Positions 28,131 through 37,421 of a DNA stretch of 64,000 bases are shown piece after piece. The notes under the pieces were generated by a model, which was given only the letters and a program-made list of their open reading frames with translations, had not been told where the DNA came from and ran no database searches. Made by a program: the position numbers and the translations under genes. Position 1 is the stretch's first letter. Every line of letters starts with the position of its first letter. Where the stretch lies: contig JAGNEZ010000004.1 in assembly GCA_018003015.1 (NCBI GenBank), positions 53,430 through 117,429 on the forward strand, given 5' to 3'. Source of the stretch: Phycisphaerae bacterium (lineage in GTDB: Bacteria; Planctomycetota; Phycisphaerae; UBA1845; PWPN01).

Positions 28131-29744
28131 ATGAGCAGCGACCGTCTGGCCAAAGCGTTCATCTGTTGGCTGGCAGTCCTGGCCCCTGTTCGGGCAACTG
28201 CGGCCACACCTGAGGCTCACTCCGCGACCTCCGCGACCAAGCCCGCAGTGCCCCACTATCGTGTCTATCCCCTCCGCAACGGCACCTGCAAGATCGCCGG
28301 CAACCACGCGTTTGCCGGTGGGAACAACGCGGAGACGTATGACTACACGCTGTACGTCTGGCTGGTCCTGGGCGGGGACAAACCTATCCTGGTCGACGCG
28401 GGGCTCAACAATGTGGCTGAAATGAACCGCGGAGCAGCGCACGTGCTTCGCGAACCAATCAAACAGTGCCCAGATGAATCCGCCCGCGCCCAGCTCCGCA
28501 GGTTCGGTCTCAAGCCTGAGGACATCGGCCATGTCCTCGTCACCCACATGCACTTCGACCACGTCGACGGGCTGGACGACTTTCCCAATGCAAAGGTGTA
28601 CATCGGCAGGAAAGAATGGGGACCCTGGTGCGACGGGCGGATTATGACCCAGTTTGACAGCAACCCTCAGTGGAAAGCCCGGCTTGTCCGCGTCGGTGAT
28701 GAAGAGATCCTGCCCGGTATCGAGTCCTTCTGGGTCGGTGGTCACACCCCCGGCTCGACGGCGTACCGCATCCAGACCGCCCACGGCCACGCTGTCCTGA
28801 CCGGCGACACGGTGTCCCTCCTGGCCAACATCGAGAAGGACATCCCGGTTGGCGTCCATGACAACCGCGACGAATGCCTGGCGGCCATGAGGACAATTCG
28901 TGAGAAGGCGGACGTGATTCTCCCCAGCCACGATCCCGACACGCCGAACCGCTGGCCGCCGCTCCCCGCTGGTACCCCCAGGTACACTATTCGGGCCATC
29001 CGAGTCGGCGAGTGCGAAGTTCGTGACTACATCACATACCAGGATCTGGAGGAGGCCGCTGGCCGGGAAACGAAGACCTACGCTCTCTATGTCTGGCTGA
29101 TCGAGGGCGGCCCCCGGCCCGTGCTCGTCGAAACCGGCCCCAATCCCAGGTACGTGCAGGCATTCAACCGCGCCACGGCCGCGTACATCCCGGGTGGCGT
29201 CAAGCAGAAACCCGAGGAAGATACGCTCCAGGCGCTCAAGCGCGTTGGCGTCGACCCGCTCGCCATCAGTCACGTGATCATCACCCACGCGCATGGTGAT
29301 CACTACGATTACTACCCCGCCTTTGCCAATGCCCGATTCGTGATCAGCCGGAGGGAGTACGAAGACTGTAAGGATCACCTGGCTGGCGAGGTAGGCAAAG
29401 TCCTTGCCGCTCGCCCTGAGCTTCTTCAGCTCGTCGGCGACGAGGAGGTCCTGCCCGGTATTCGTACTGTGCCGCTGGGCTGCCACACGCCCGGCAGCCA
29501 AGGCGTGCTGGTTCAGACCCGCCTGGGGCCCGCGATGCTGACCGGCGACGTGGTCTATCGGTACGAGAATATTGAGAAAGACCGCCCTTCGCGCAGCCCC
29601 GATCCCAAAGTCTGCCGGGAATCCATGCGTCGAATCCGGTCCCTGGCGGATATCGTCTTGCCTGCCCACGATCCGGAGACCCTGGTGCGCTGGCCGGGCG
29701 GTGTGATCGGCCACCCTCTTCCCCCCTGCGCAGACCCGAAATAG
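28131..29744 (+). CDS. Double metallo-beta-lactamase-fold hydrolase (lactonase-like), exported
   Basis: The 537-residue product starts at ATG 28131 with a signal peptide (about 1-23). It carries two complete MBL domains. Domain 1 (about 45-285) has H139-M-H141-F-D143-H144, GGHTPGST, LTGDTV and a final LPSHD. Domain 2 (about 295-530) has H386-A-H388-G-D390-H391, GCHTPGSQ, LTGDVV and LPAHDPE. Each set is sufficient to hold two zinc ions, so both halves look active. The order of motifs (YVWLVLGG, VLVTHMHFDHVDGL) is that of N-acyl-homoserine-lactonase-like enzymes, but a lactone substrate is only suggested. Most relatives have one such domain. Confidence 0.82.
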   Translation: MSSDRLAKAFICWLAVLAPVRATAATPEAHSATSATKPAVPHYRVYPLRNGTCKIAGNHAFAGGNNAETYDYTLYVWLVLGGDKPILVDAGLNNVAEMNRGAAHVLREPIKQCPDESARAQLRRFGLKPEDIGHVLVTHMHFDHVDGLDDFPNAKVYIGRKEWGPWCDGRIMTQFDSNPQWKARLVRVGDEEILPGIESFWVGGHTPGSTAYRIQTAHGHAVLTGDTVSLLANIEKDIPVGVHDNRDECLAAMRTIREKADVILPSHDPDTPNRWPPLPAGTPRYTIRAIRVGECEVRDYITYQDLEEAAGRETKTYALYVWLIEGGPRPVLVETGPNPRYVQAFNRATAAYIPGGVKQKPEEDTLQALKRVGVDPLAISHVIITHAHGDHYDYYPAFANARFVISRREYEDCKDHLAGEVGKVLAARPELLQLVGDEEVLPGIRTVPLGCHTPGSQGVLVQTRLGPAMLTGDVVYRYENIEKDRPSRSPDPKVCRESMRRIRSLADIVLPAHDPETLVRWPGGVIGHPLPPCADPK

Positions 29745-29941
29745 CCCAACGCCGGGGACAGTACAATAGGGTCGCTTCGCGGGCGTGCGCCGCGGGAGGC
29801 ACCCTTCCGACCGGATGATCGGACGGCAGGCGCCAGACCATACAACATGCCGTCTTCGTTCGATGAGCTCAGGCCCACCTCTCGGACGCCGCGCCGGTCA
29901 TGGGACATCCTCGTGAGTCCGTGAGGCCCCCGCCATCTTCC

Positions 29942-32900
29942 TCAGACAGCCGTCTCCGCCCGTTGGGCGGTCCAACGCTTGCCTCGTCTGCCGAAGATCT
30001 TCTCGATCAGCACGTAGAACAGCGGCGCGAATAGCGTCACCAGAAACGTCGAAGTCACCACGCCACCCAGCACCGCCGTGCCGATGGCCTTCTGGGCTCC
30101 CGCGCCCGCCCCGCTCGCAAGCGTTAAGGGCAGAACACCGAATCCGAAGGCCAGCGAGGTCATGACGATCGGACGCAGCCTCAGTTTCGCCGCTTCCAGC
30201 GTCGCCTCGATCAGGCCCATTCCTTCGTCCACCCGGGCTTTGGCAAACTGGACGATCAAGATGGCGTTCTTGGTAGTCAGGCCAAGGGTGGTCAACAGTC
30301 CGATCTGGAAGTAGACGTCGTTGGGTAACTCCCGGAGGGTCGAGCCGATCACGCCACCAATGACCCCTAAAGGCAAGGCCAGGAGGATCGAGACGGGGAT
30401 GGGCCAACTCTCGTACAGGGCCGCCAGACACAGGAAGATCACCAGGATGGAGAAGGCATACAGGGGAACCGTCTGGGCACCCGCCTGCCGTTCCTGGTAG
30501 GACAGACCGGTCCAGTCATAGCCGAACCCCTGGGGCAGCTGGCGAACGAACTCCTCCATCGCTTTCATGGCCTCCCCGGAGCTACGCCCCGCTGCCGACT
30601 CGCCCAGAATGTTGATCGACGGGAAGCCGTTGAACCGCTCCAGCTTCGGGGAGCCGCTGGTCCAATGTCCGGAGGCGAACGAAGAGAAAGGCACCATGCC
30701 ACCTGTGCTGTTGCGCACGTAAAGCCTCTCGAGATCCCTGGTCAGCATCCGATAGGGAGCATCGGCCTGGGCGTATACTCGCTTCACGCGGCCGCCCTGG
30801 ATGAAATCGTTGACGTAGGCGCTGCCGAAGGCCGCTGAGATCGTGGCGTGAATGTCGCTGATGGGTACACCCATCGCTCCGGCCTTCTCCCAATCCACGT
30901 CAATCCGGTATTCGGGGACGTCCTCCAGCCCGTTGGGTCGGACCTTGGTCAACGCCGAATGCTGGGAGGCCATGCCCAGCAGCTGGTTGCGGGCCGCCAT
31001 CAGACCGGCGTGGCCCACCCCACCCTGGTCCAGCAGCTGAAAGTCAAACCCCTTGGCTTGGCCCAACTCGACAACCGCCGGCGGCGCAAAGGCAAACACC
31101 ATGGCGTTACGCATCTGCGAAAACCTGCCCATGGCTCGGGCCGCGACGGCGGTGACCTTGAGCTCCGGGCGGTCGCGGAGCTCCCAGTCCCTGAGCCGCA
31201 CGAAAGAGAGCCCCACATTCTGCCCCCGGCCGGACATGCTGACGCCGGAAACCGTCATGATCGCCTGGACCGCATCCTTCTCTTGGGTCAGAAAGTAGTC
31301 CTTGACCTGTTCCATGATCTCCTTGGTCTGCTCCAGCGTCGAGTTGGCCGGAAGCATGGCCATGACCATCATCATTCCCTGGTCTTCGTCCGGCAGATAG
31401 GCGGTGGGCATCTTCTGGAACAGGTATCCCATGGCACCCACGATGAGAAGAAACACCACCACGTAACGCACCTTCTTGACCAGGGAGTGGCTAACCAGCC
31501 TCAGGTACCAGTTTCTGGCTCCGAAGAACATGCGATCGAACCAGCGGAAGAACGGCCGCAGCAACCAGATTCCCCCTTCCGCCGCCTCGTGTCCCTTGGG
31601 CACCGGCTTCAAGAACGAAGCGCACAACACTGGCGTCAGTACCAGGGCCACTACGACCGAAAGCAGCATCGAGGCGATGATGGTGACGGAGAACTGGCGG
31701 TAAATCACCCCCGTGGAGCCGGCAAAGAACGCCATCGGACCGAATACCGCCGAGAGCACCAGGCCAATGCCGATCAGCGCGGAGGTGATCTGGTCCATGG
31801 ATTTGCGTGTGGCTTCAAAGGGCGAAATCCCTTCCTCGCTCATGATTCGTTCCACGTTCTCCACCACCACAATCGCGTCGTCCACGAGGAGGCCGATGGC
31901 CAGCACCATGGCGAACATGGTCAGCATGTTGATGGAAAAGCCGAAGAGACCCAGAACGGCGAAGGTGCCGAGGATCACCACCGGCACCGCGATGGTCGGG
32001 ATCAGCGTGGCCCGCATGTTGCCCATGAACAGATACATCACCAGAAACACCAGCACGATTGCTTCGACCAGCGTTTTGACCACCTCGATGATGGCCACCT
32101 TGACGAACGGGGTGGTGTCGTAGGGATAGACAACCCTCATGCCGGGCGGGAAGAAGTGGCTCAGTTCCTCCAGCTTGGCCCTGACTTTGTTGGCCGTTTC
32201 CAGGGCGTTGGCTCCGGCGGCCTGCCGGATCGCCATGGCGGAGGAGGGCTTGCCGTTGTAGAAAGCCTCGATGTCGTAGGTCTCGGTCCCCAGTTCCGCC
32301 CGTCCGACGTCCTTGACGCGAACGATCGATCCGTCGGCGTTGGTGCGCAGGGGGATGGCCGCGAACTCGTCAGGGGTCTTGAGCAGACTCTGTACGATGA
32401 TGGCGGCATTCAGACGCTGGCCTTTCACCGCCGGTGCCCCGCCGAACTGACCAGCGGATACCTCCACATTGTAGGCGCGGAGCGCGAGGACGACATCCTG
32501 TATCGTCATCTGGTATTCGGTCAGTCTGTCGGGGTTGAGCCAGATGCGCATCGCATATTGGCTGCCGAATACCTCCACTTCACCCACGCCCGGTACGCGA
32601 GACAAGACCTTCTCCAGGTTCGACTGGGCATAGTCACGGAGATCGTTGCCATCCATGCTGCCATCTTCCGAAATCAGACCCACGATCAACAGCCAGTTCC
32701 GTGTGCTCTTGCTGACCTTCACGCCCGCCCGCTGAACCACCTCCGGGAGATTGGCCATGGCGAGCTGGAGTTTGTTCTGCACCTGGGCCCACGCCAGGTC
32801 CGGATCAGTCCCCGGGGCAAAGGTCAACTCGACACGGGAAGAACCCGATGAATCGCTGGTCGCGGACAAATACAGCATCTTGTCGAAGCCGGTCATCTTC

Positions 32901-33103
32901 TGCTCGATGATCTGCGTCACGCTGTTCTCGACGGTCTCCGCCGATGCTCCCGGATAGAAGGCACCGATGGCGATGGACGGCGGAGCAATCGGAGGATACT
33001 GCGAAATCGGCAGGTTGTAGATCGCCAGACAACCCGCTACCATCATGATGATGGCGATGACCCAGGCGAAGACCGGGCGCTTCAGAAAGAATCTCGATAG
33101 CAT
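29942..33103 (-). CDS. RND efflux transporter, HAE1 family (AcrB/MexB-like)
   Basis: The 1053-residue protein has the full length and architecture of AcrB: MLSRFFLKRPVFAWVIAI at the N-terminus, two periplasmic porter loops and 12 membrane helices. The proton-relay pair is in GLLVDDAIVVVENV of helix 4. The porter loop has the usual FYPGASAETVENSV and PGTDPDLAWAQVQNKL. GGAG precedes ATG 33103. Together with the adaptor 12 bp upstream it should form a proton-driven tripartite pump exporting hydrophobic compounds. No outer-membrane channel gene is in the window. Confidence 0.95.
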   Translation of the reverse strand: MLSRFFLKRPVFAWVIAIIMMVAGCLAIYNLPISQYPPIAPPSIAIGAFYPGASAETVENSVTQIIEQKMTGFDKMLYLSATSDSSGSSRVELTFAPGTDPDLAWAQVQNKLQLAMANLPEVVQRAGVKVSKSTRNWLLIVGLISEDGSMDGNDLRDYAQSNLEKVLSRVPGVGEVEVFGSQYAMRIWLNPDRLTEYQMTIQDVVLALRAYNVEVSAGQFGGAPAVKGQRLNAAIIVQSLLKTPDEFAAIPLRTNADGSIVRVKDVGRAELGTETYDIEAFYNGKPSSAMAIRQAAGANALETANKVRAKLEELSHFFPPGMRVVYPYDTTPFVKVAIIEVVKTLVEAIVLVFLVMYLFMGNMRATLIPTIAVPVVILGTFAVLGLFGFSINMLTMFAMVLAIGLLVDDAIVVVENVERIMSEEGISPFEATRKSMDQITSALIGIGLVLSAVFGPMAFFAGSTGVIYRQFSVTIIASMLLSVVVALVLTPVLCASFLKPVPKGHEAAEGGIWLLRPFFRWFDRMFFGARNWYLRLVSHSLVKKVRYVVVFLLIVGAMGYLFQKMPTAYLPDEDQGMMMVMAMLPANSTLEQTKEIMEQVKDYFLTQEKDAVQAIMTVSGVSMSGRGQNVGLSFVRLRDWELRDRPELKVTAVAARAMGRFSQMRNAMVFAFAPPAVVELGQAKGFDFQLLDQGGVGHAGLMAARNQLLGMASQHSALTKVRPNGLEDVPEYRIDVDWEKAGAMGVPISDIHATISAAFGSAYVNDFIQGGRVKRVYAQADAPYRMLTRDLERLYVRNSTGGMVPFSSFASGHWTSGSPKLERFNGFPSINILGESAAGRSSGEAMKAMEEFVRQLPQGFGYDWTGLSYQERQAGAQTVPLYAFSILVIFLCLAALYESWPIPVSILLALPLGVIGGVIGSTLRELPNDVYFQIGLLTTLGLTTKNAILIVQFAKARVDEGMGLIEATLEAAKLRLRPIVMTSLAFGFGVLPLTLASGAGAGAQKAIGTAVLGGVVTSTFLVTLFAPLFYVLIEKIFGRRGKRWTAQRAETAV

Positions 33104-33115
33104 CGTGCGTCTCCG

Positions 33116-34321
33116 TCAGTTCGACTGGCCGGCCGGCTGGGAGGGAGTCCCTGGCTGTGTCCCCTGTTTCCGACCGTTCTCAAAGGGGACCTTCTTCACC
33201 AAGGCGCCCGGCCGTACTTTCTGAATGCCCTCGACGATCAGCTCATCGCCCGGTGCAAGACCGGAAGAAACAAGACATGTGTCGCCGATCTCGCGGTCAA
33301 CCGTGATCATCCGCTGCTCGACTTTGTTGTCGCTGCCCACGATCAGGGCGACGGCTTCCCCCTTCGGATTGCGGCTCACGCCTTGCTGCGGGACAAGGAT
33401 GGCGCGCTCGGCAACCCCCGTCTGGATGATCGCCCTCACGTACATGCCCGGCAACAGCAGCCGATCCGGATTCGGGAACACGATACGCCATGTGAACGAC
33501 GCCGTACTCGGGTCGACCTTGACATCGCGGAATTGCAGCAAACCTTCCTGGGGATACAGCGATCCGTCATCCAGGAGCAGACGCGCTTGACGCTGGCTGT
33601 CGCCGCCGGCGCTGAGCTTGCCGGCCTCCACGCTGCGCTTCAGACGAAGCAACTCGGGAAAGGACTGCTTGACATCCACGTAAATGGGATCGAGCTGGTG
33701 AATCGTCGCCAGCGGCGCGGGCTGGTGGGCCGTCACCAGCGCCCCCACCGTGATATTGGACTTCCCGATACGGCCGGAAATGGGAGCCGAGACCGGAGTA
33801 TAGGACAGATCGATGCGCGCGCTTTCGACCTCCGCCTTGCGCAGAGCCACCGTCGCTTTCGCTTGTTCCAGGGCGGCAGCCGCTTCGTCACAGTCCTGCT
33901 GGCTGACCGCTCGACTGGCCAGGGCACTCTGGTAACGCTCTGCCCGCGCCCGAACCGCCGGGACATTCGCTTCCGCAACCGCGAGCGCGGCTTTGGCCCG
34001 GTCGTAGGCCGCCTGATACGGAGCTGGATCAATCTGGTAGAGCACATCCCCGGCCCGGACGTCCGCACCTTCATCGAATCGCCGCGATTGAATGATCCCG
34101 CTGACCTGAGGACGCACCTCCGCTTCCAGGTAGGGCGATGTCCGCCCGGGCAACTCCGTGGATAGCGGAACCGGCTCCGATGACACCTTGAAAACCGCAA
34201 CCTCAGGCAACACCATCGGTCCGGCGGGGGGAGGCTGCTGAGAATTGCAGCCCAGGCGGGGTAGTCCCCCGGCCAGAAAACCCAATAGGGCAATTCGTAC
34301 GTACAATTCAGCCGTTAACAT
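33116..34321 (-). CDS. Periplasmic adaptor of RND efflux pump (AcrA/MexA-like)
   Basis: The 401-residue protein has a signal peptide with LGC at about residues 23-25, fitting lipidation. The order is lipoyl half (GRTSPYLEAEVRPQVSG), coiled-coil hairpin (about 110-175, rich in Ala, Glu and Arg), second lipoyl half (SARIDLSYTPVSAPISGRIG), beta-barrel (LDPIYVDVKQS) and membrane-proximal domain. It bridges the RND pump and the outer membrane. It is the first gene of the pump operon and is transcribed divergently from the TetR regulator. Confidence 0.93.
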   Translation of the reverse strand: MLTAELYVRIALLGFLAGGLPRLGCNSQQPPPAGPMVLPEVAVFKVSSEPVPLSTELPGRTSPYLEAEVRPQVSGIIQSRRFDEGADVRAGDVLYQIDPAPYQAAYDRAKAALAVAEANVPAVRARAERYQSALASRAVSQQDCDEAAAALEQAKATVALRKAEVESARIDLSYTPVSAPISGRIGKSNITVGALVTAHQPAPLATIHQLDPIYVDVKQSFPELLRLKRSVEAGKLSAGGDSQRQARLLLDDGSLYPQEGLLQFRDVKVDPSTASFTWRIVFPNPDRLLLPGMYVRAIIQTGVAERAILVPQQGVSRNPKGEAVALIVGSDNKVEQRMITVDREIGDTCLVSSGLAPGDELIVEGIQKVRPGALVKKVPFENGRKQGTQPGTPSQPAGQSN

Positions 34322-34753
34322 CGCCTACCTCACGTCCTCACGCGACCCAACCAGTAACCACCTTAAGAAGCGGCCGCGTTCGCCGCCATGTTACTCCATG
34401 TCCATCGCCGTCGCACTCCACCCACCATCCTCAGGAGGAGCTGCACGCCCGCGTCAATCGCCACCATCCAAACGCCGTCTGCCACCACTCTCCTCCCAGA
34501 CAAGAACTCAAGAACGCGATGAGACGCGACCGCTTCATCAGACCAGCAGAAAGCCCGCGCCCGGACACAACCACCCTGAGCCTGCCGTTGTACCCAAAGA
34601 CCAAACCCTGCCCACCCGCCGCCAAACCAGTCAACCTCCGTATTGTTCATACCTGAAAATAAACTACGCGTTAGAGAAACACAAGCAATAACCATAACTG
34701 GATTTGAAATACCGGAAAGCGCATGTATACTCAAGCGTCAAGAGAGGTGGAGA
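34322..34753. other. Divergent regulatory gap between the efflux operon and tetR-like gene
   Basis: About 430 bp. The 3-prime part is AT-rich and contains the regulator promoter given separately. A minus-strand promoter for the pump could not be chosen. This is where the TetR-type operator should lie, but I see no strong palindrome. Confidence 0.45.
34704..34731 (+). promoter_or_regulatory. Sigma-70-type promoter of the TetR-family regulator
   Basis: TTGAAA (34704-34709), a 16-bp spacer and TATACT (34726-34731) lie about 23 bp before ATG 34754, in a locally AT-rich stretch. Both hexamers match the consensus well. Confidence 0.55.
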
Positions 34754-35443
34754 ATGGCCAACGTCAAGAACAACGCCAGCTCCCAGGAAACTCGGCGCAA
34801 GCTCATCGACGCAGCAGGTAAAGTGTTCTCCGAGCGTGGATTACATGCTGCAACACTCAGGGAGATCACCCATCTGGCCGGGGTCAATGCCGCCGCCGTA
34901 AACTATCACTTCAGCGATAAGTACGAACTCTACGGCGCAGTCGTTCGCCACGCTGTCGGCCTGACACTCCGCAACCTGCCCGCAGACCAGCTCACGGGTT
35001 CTCCCGAAGACCGACTGCGGGCCTTCGTCGCCCACGTGATCAGAGATTCTCACGATCCCGCCCGTCCTGGGTGGCGAACGACGCTCCTCTCCCATGAGCT
35101 CAACCAACCAACGACCGCCATGGAGGCCGTCATGGACGAGCTGATCTGGCCTCGTGTCCACTTCGTGAACGGCCTCATTCGCGACATCCTCGGCCCGCAG
35201 GCATCAAAGGAGGAGGTCGCGAGGGGGGCGTTCAGCGTGATCGCCCAGATAGTCCACTGCCTCTACAACGCCGGCCTGCTCCGCCGCATCGAGCCGAAAC
35301 TCGTCGAACCGGAGAACGCCGAGACGCTCGCTGCCCACATCACGGAGTTCTCCCTCGTCGGTCTTCACTCCATGCGCGATCAAAGCCAGAGAAACGCTCC
35401 GCAACGCGCGGATCAGGCCGAAGAACGTCTGCCGGGCGAGTGA
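34754..35443 (+). CDS. TetR-family regulator, CecR (YbiH)-like
   Basis: The 229-residue product begins at ATG 34754 with GAGGTGG upstream. Residues about 10-58 form the TetR helix-turn-helix (LIDAAGKVFSERGL, TLREITHLAGVNAAAVNYHF, DKYELYGAVV). The C-terminal domain (about 80-210) contains DPARPGWRTTLLSHELNQPT and fits the DUF1956 ligand domain of CecR-like regulators. It lies divergently from the AcrAB-like pump and most likely represses it and itself until a toxic ligand binds. Confidence 0.85.
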   Translation: MANVKNNASSQETRRKLIDAAGKVFSERGLHAATLREITHLAGVNAAAVNYHFSDKYELYGAVVRHAVGLTLRNLPADQLTGSPEDRLRAFVAHVIRDSHDPARPGWRTTLLSHELNQPTTAMEAVMDELIWPRVHFVNGLIRDILGPQASKEEVARGAFSVIAQIVHCLYNAGLLRRIEPKLVEPENAETLAAHITEFSLVGLHSMRDQSQRNAPQRADQAEERLPGE

Positions 35444-35754
35444 GCCGCCGGCTCCGTCCACCTTAGCGCAATCTTAACACGATATGAACACGGCCGTAAC
35501 CGAGCCAAAACATGATGGGGGTGTCGGTCTCGGGTCATCGGCGGTGCTTGGCTTGGACTGGGCCTAAGGGCAACAGGCGGGCGGCCCTCAGAGAAGCCCC
35601 CGGCCAGGACTGGGCAAGCACGGCGAACGGGGATTGCGCCCAAGTGTGGGGACGACCCCGCTGCCCTGGCGTGGGGGGCTTGATTGGGTAGTATCCACCT
35701 CGCCCGTGTCCTTCGGCACCACGGGGCGATCGTGGGCTCCGGAGAGCTCCGTTC
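35444..35754. other. Intergenic gap upstream of pstS
   Basis: About 310 bp between the TetR gene and pstS. It begins with the Pho-box-like repeats listed separately. The remainder is GC-rich; no clear -10 was chosen and no other gene is seen. Confidence 0.45.
35463..35501 (+). promoter_or_regulatory. Pho-box-like direct repeats upstream of pstS
   Basis: Four hexamers recur with exact 11-bp spacing: TTAGCG (35463), TTAACA (35474), TGAACA (35485) and GTAACC (35496). This is the spacing and core (TTxACA-N5) of PhoP/PhoB binding sites. It sits about 250-290 bp upstream of pstS, inside an AT-richer patch, and would place the Pst operon under phosphate-starvation control. Confidence 0.55.
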
Positions 35755-36564
35755 ATGACCAAGACACAATGGGCTATCCTGGTCCTGGGGACAGCGGTAC
35801 TCTGCGGGCAGCCGTGCGCCGGTTGCCGTCGTGACGACGGTCGGACGGTCAATGTGGTCGGATCGACCTCGATTCAGCCCTTCGCGGAGCTGCTGGGCCA
35901 GGAATACGGGAAGAAGCATCCCGATCAGATGGTCGACGTCCAGGGCGGAGGCTCGACCGCGGGTGTCCAAGCGGTGGCCAACGGCCTGGCCCACATCGGG
36001 ATGTGCTCGCGATCCCTCAAAGACGAGGAACGTGACCAGTTCACGCCGATCATCGTCGCCCGCGACGGACTGGCCATCATCGTCCATCCCAGCAACCCCG
36101 TCAGCGGCCTCAGTCGCGAGCAGCTTCGAGAGCTGTTCAGTGGGAGCATCAAGAACTGGAAGGAGGTTGGTGGCAAGGACGGACCGGTTCGTCCCATCAC
36201 CCGCGAAGAAGGCTCGGGCACCCGTGAGAGTTTCGTCAGCCTGGTGATGGGTAAGACGCGGATCTCCCGCGCTGCCCTGACCCAGGAATCTAACGGGGCG
36301 GTCAAGGAACTGGTGCGCGGCGATCCGGCGGCCATCGGGTACATGTCCTTGGGGCTGGTGGGGGGCGAAATCAAGGCCCTCTCGGTCGACGGCGAGAAGC
36401 CCCACGCGGCAAACGTCCTGACCGGAGGGTACAAGCTCGTTCGGCCGTTCCTGTTCGTAACCAGAGGTGCACCTACTCCCGAGGCCCAGCAGTTCATCGC
36501 GTTCGTGCTTTCATCCGAAGGACAGAAGGTCCTGGAGAGCGAAGGGTTGATCAGAGCCCAATGA
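35755..36564 (+). CDS. pstS: Phosphate-binding protein of the Pst transporter
   Basis: The 269-residue product starts at ATG 35755 with GGAGAG upstream and has a signal peptide ending at AGC (about residues 22-24), so it is probably a lipoprotein. Phosphate-contacting segments are VVGSTSIQPF, DVQGGGSTAG, IGMCSRSL and EEGSGTRESF. It captures periplasmic phosphate and delivers it to PstC-PstA. It is shorter than the E. coli protein but normal for this subfamily. Its TGA overlaps the pstC ATG by 4 bp. Confidence 0.94.
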   Translation: MTKTQWAILVLGTAVLCGQPCAGCRRDDGRTVNVVGSTSIQPFAELLGQEYGKKHPDQMVDVQGGGSTAGVQAVANGLAHIGMCSRSLKDEERDQFTPIIVARDGLAIIVHPSNPVSGLSREQLRELFSGSIKNWKEVGGKDGPVRPITREEGSGTRESFVSLVMGKTRISRAALTQESNGAVKELVRGDPAAIGYMSLGLVGGEIKALSVDGEKPHAANVLTGGYKLVRPFLFVTRGAPTPEAQQFIAFVLSSEGQKVLESEGLIRAQ

Positions 36565-37421
36565 AACAGGACAGGGTCATCAGTGCCATTCTGACGTTGA
36601 TTGCGTTCTCGGCCATCCTTGGCCTGGCGGTCATCACGTTCTTCATTTTCAGGGAGGGTCTGCCGATCCTCCTGCGGATCGGCGGGCGGGAGTTCTTCCT
36701 CTCATCTGACTGGGAGCCGAAGGAGGAGCATTTTGGCGTCTTCTCCATGATCGTCGGCTCGCTCCTCGTCACCTTTGGCGCTATGGTGGTCGGGGTCGTC
36801 TTCAGTGTCGGCCTGGCCATCATGCTGACTCAGTTCTCCCCGCCAAAGCTGACCGCCGTCCTGAAACCAGTCATCGAACTCCTGGCCGGGATCCCCTCGG
36901 TGGTTTACGGATTCGTGGGCGTGGTCACACTGGTGCCGCTTGTTCGCGACTACCTCGGCGGACCCGGACTCTCCGTGCTGACCGCTTCGATCGTCCTCGG
37001 TATCATGGTCTTGCCCACCGTCACCAGTATCTCGATCGACGCCCTGCGGGCCGTCCCGCGCCCCTACTATGAAGGCTCTATCGCCCTCGGTGCCACCCGG
37101 TGGCAGACCACTCACATGGTCATGCTCAAGGCCGCCCGGTCCGGGATTGTGGCGGCGATCATCCTGGGCATGGGGCGGGCGGTCGGGGAGACCATGGCGG
37201 TGATCATGATCGCCGGCAACGCTCTGGAGATCCCACACGGCGTCCTTGATCCCGTACGCACGCTGACCAGCAACATCGCCCTGGAAATGGGCTATGCGTC
37301 CGGCCATCATCGTCAGGCGCTCTTCGCGACTGGAGTCACCCTGTTCGTGATCATCATGATACTCAACACGATCGCGCTCGCCGTCTCCCGTCGACGCGTC
37401 GGGGGAAGGAACTCGAAATGA
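36561..37421 (+). CDS. pstC: Phosphate ABC transporter permease PstC
   Basis: The 286-residue protein has six membrane helices. The conserved cytoplasmic coupling region reads EGSIALGATRWQTTHMVMLK, with GMGRAVGETMAV in the following helix. The periplasmic loop after helix 1 contains FFLSSDWEPKEEHFGV, typical of PstC. It pairs with PstA to form the channel. It overlaps pstS and pstA by 4 bp each (ATGA), so translation is coupled. Confidence 0.94.
   Translation: MKQDRVISAILTLIAFSAILGLAVITFFIFREGLPILLRIGGREFFLSSDWEPKEEHFGVFSMIVGSLLVTFGAMVVGVVFSVGLAIMLTQFSPPKLTAVLKPVIELLAGIPSVVYGFVGVVTLVPLVRDYLGGPGLSVLTASIVLGIMVLPTVTSISIDALRAVPRPYYEGSIALGATRWQTTHMVMLKAARSGIVAAIILGMGRAVGETMAVIMIAGNALEIPHGVLDPVRTLTSNIALEMGYASGHHRQALFATGVTLFVIIMILNTIALAVSRRRVGGRNSK

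Noticed and set aside
27849-29714. A 621-codon open frame opposite the double metallo-beta-lactamase gene
   Set aside because: Antisense shadow; the plus strand has two intact catalytic motif sets and a signal peptide.
30848-32851. A 667-codon open frame on the plus strand opposite the RND pump gene
   Set aside because: Antisense shadow; His/Gln/Gly-rich with no recognisable domain, while the minus strand encodes a full-length pump.
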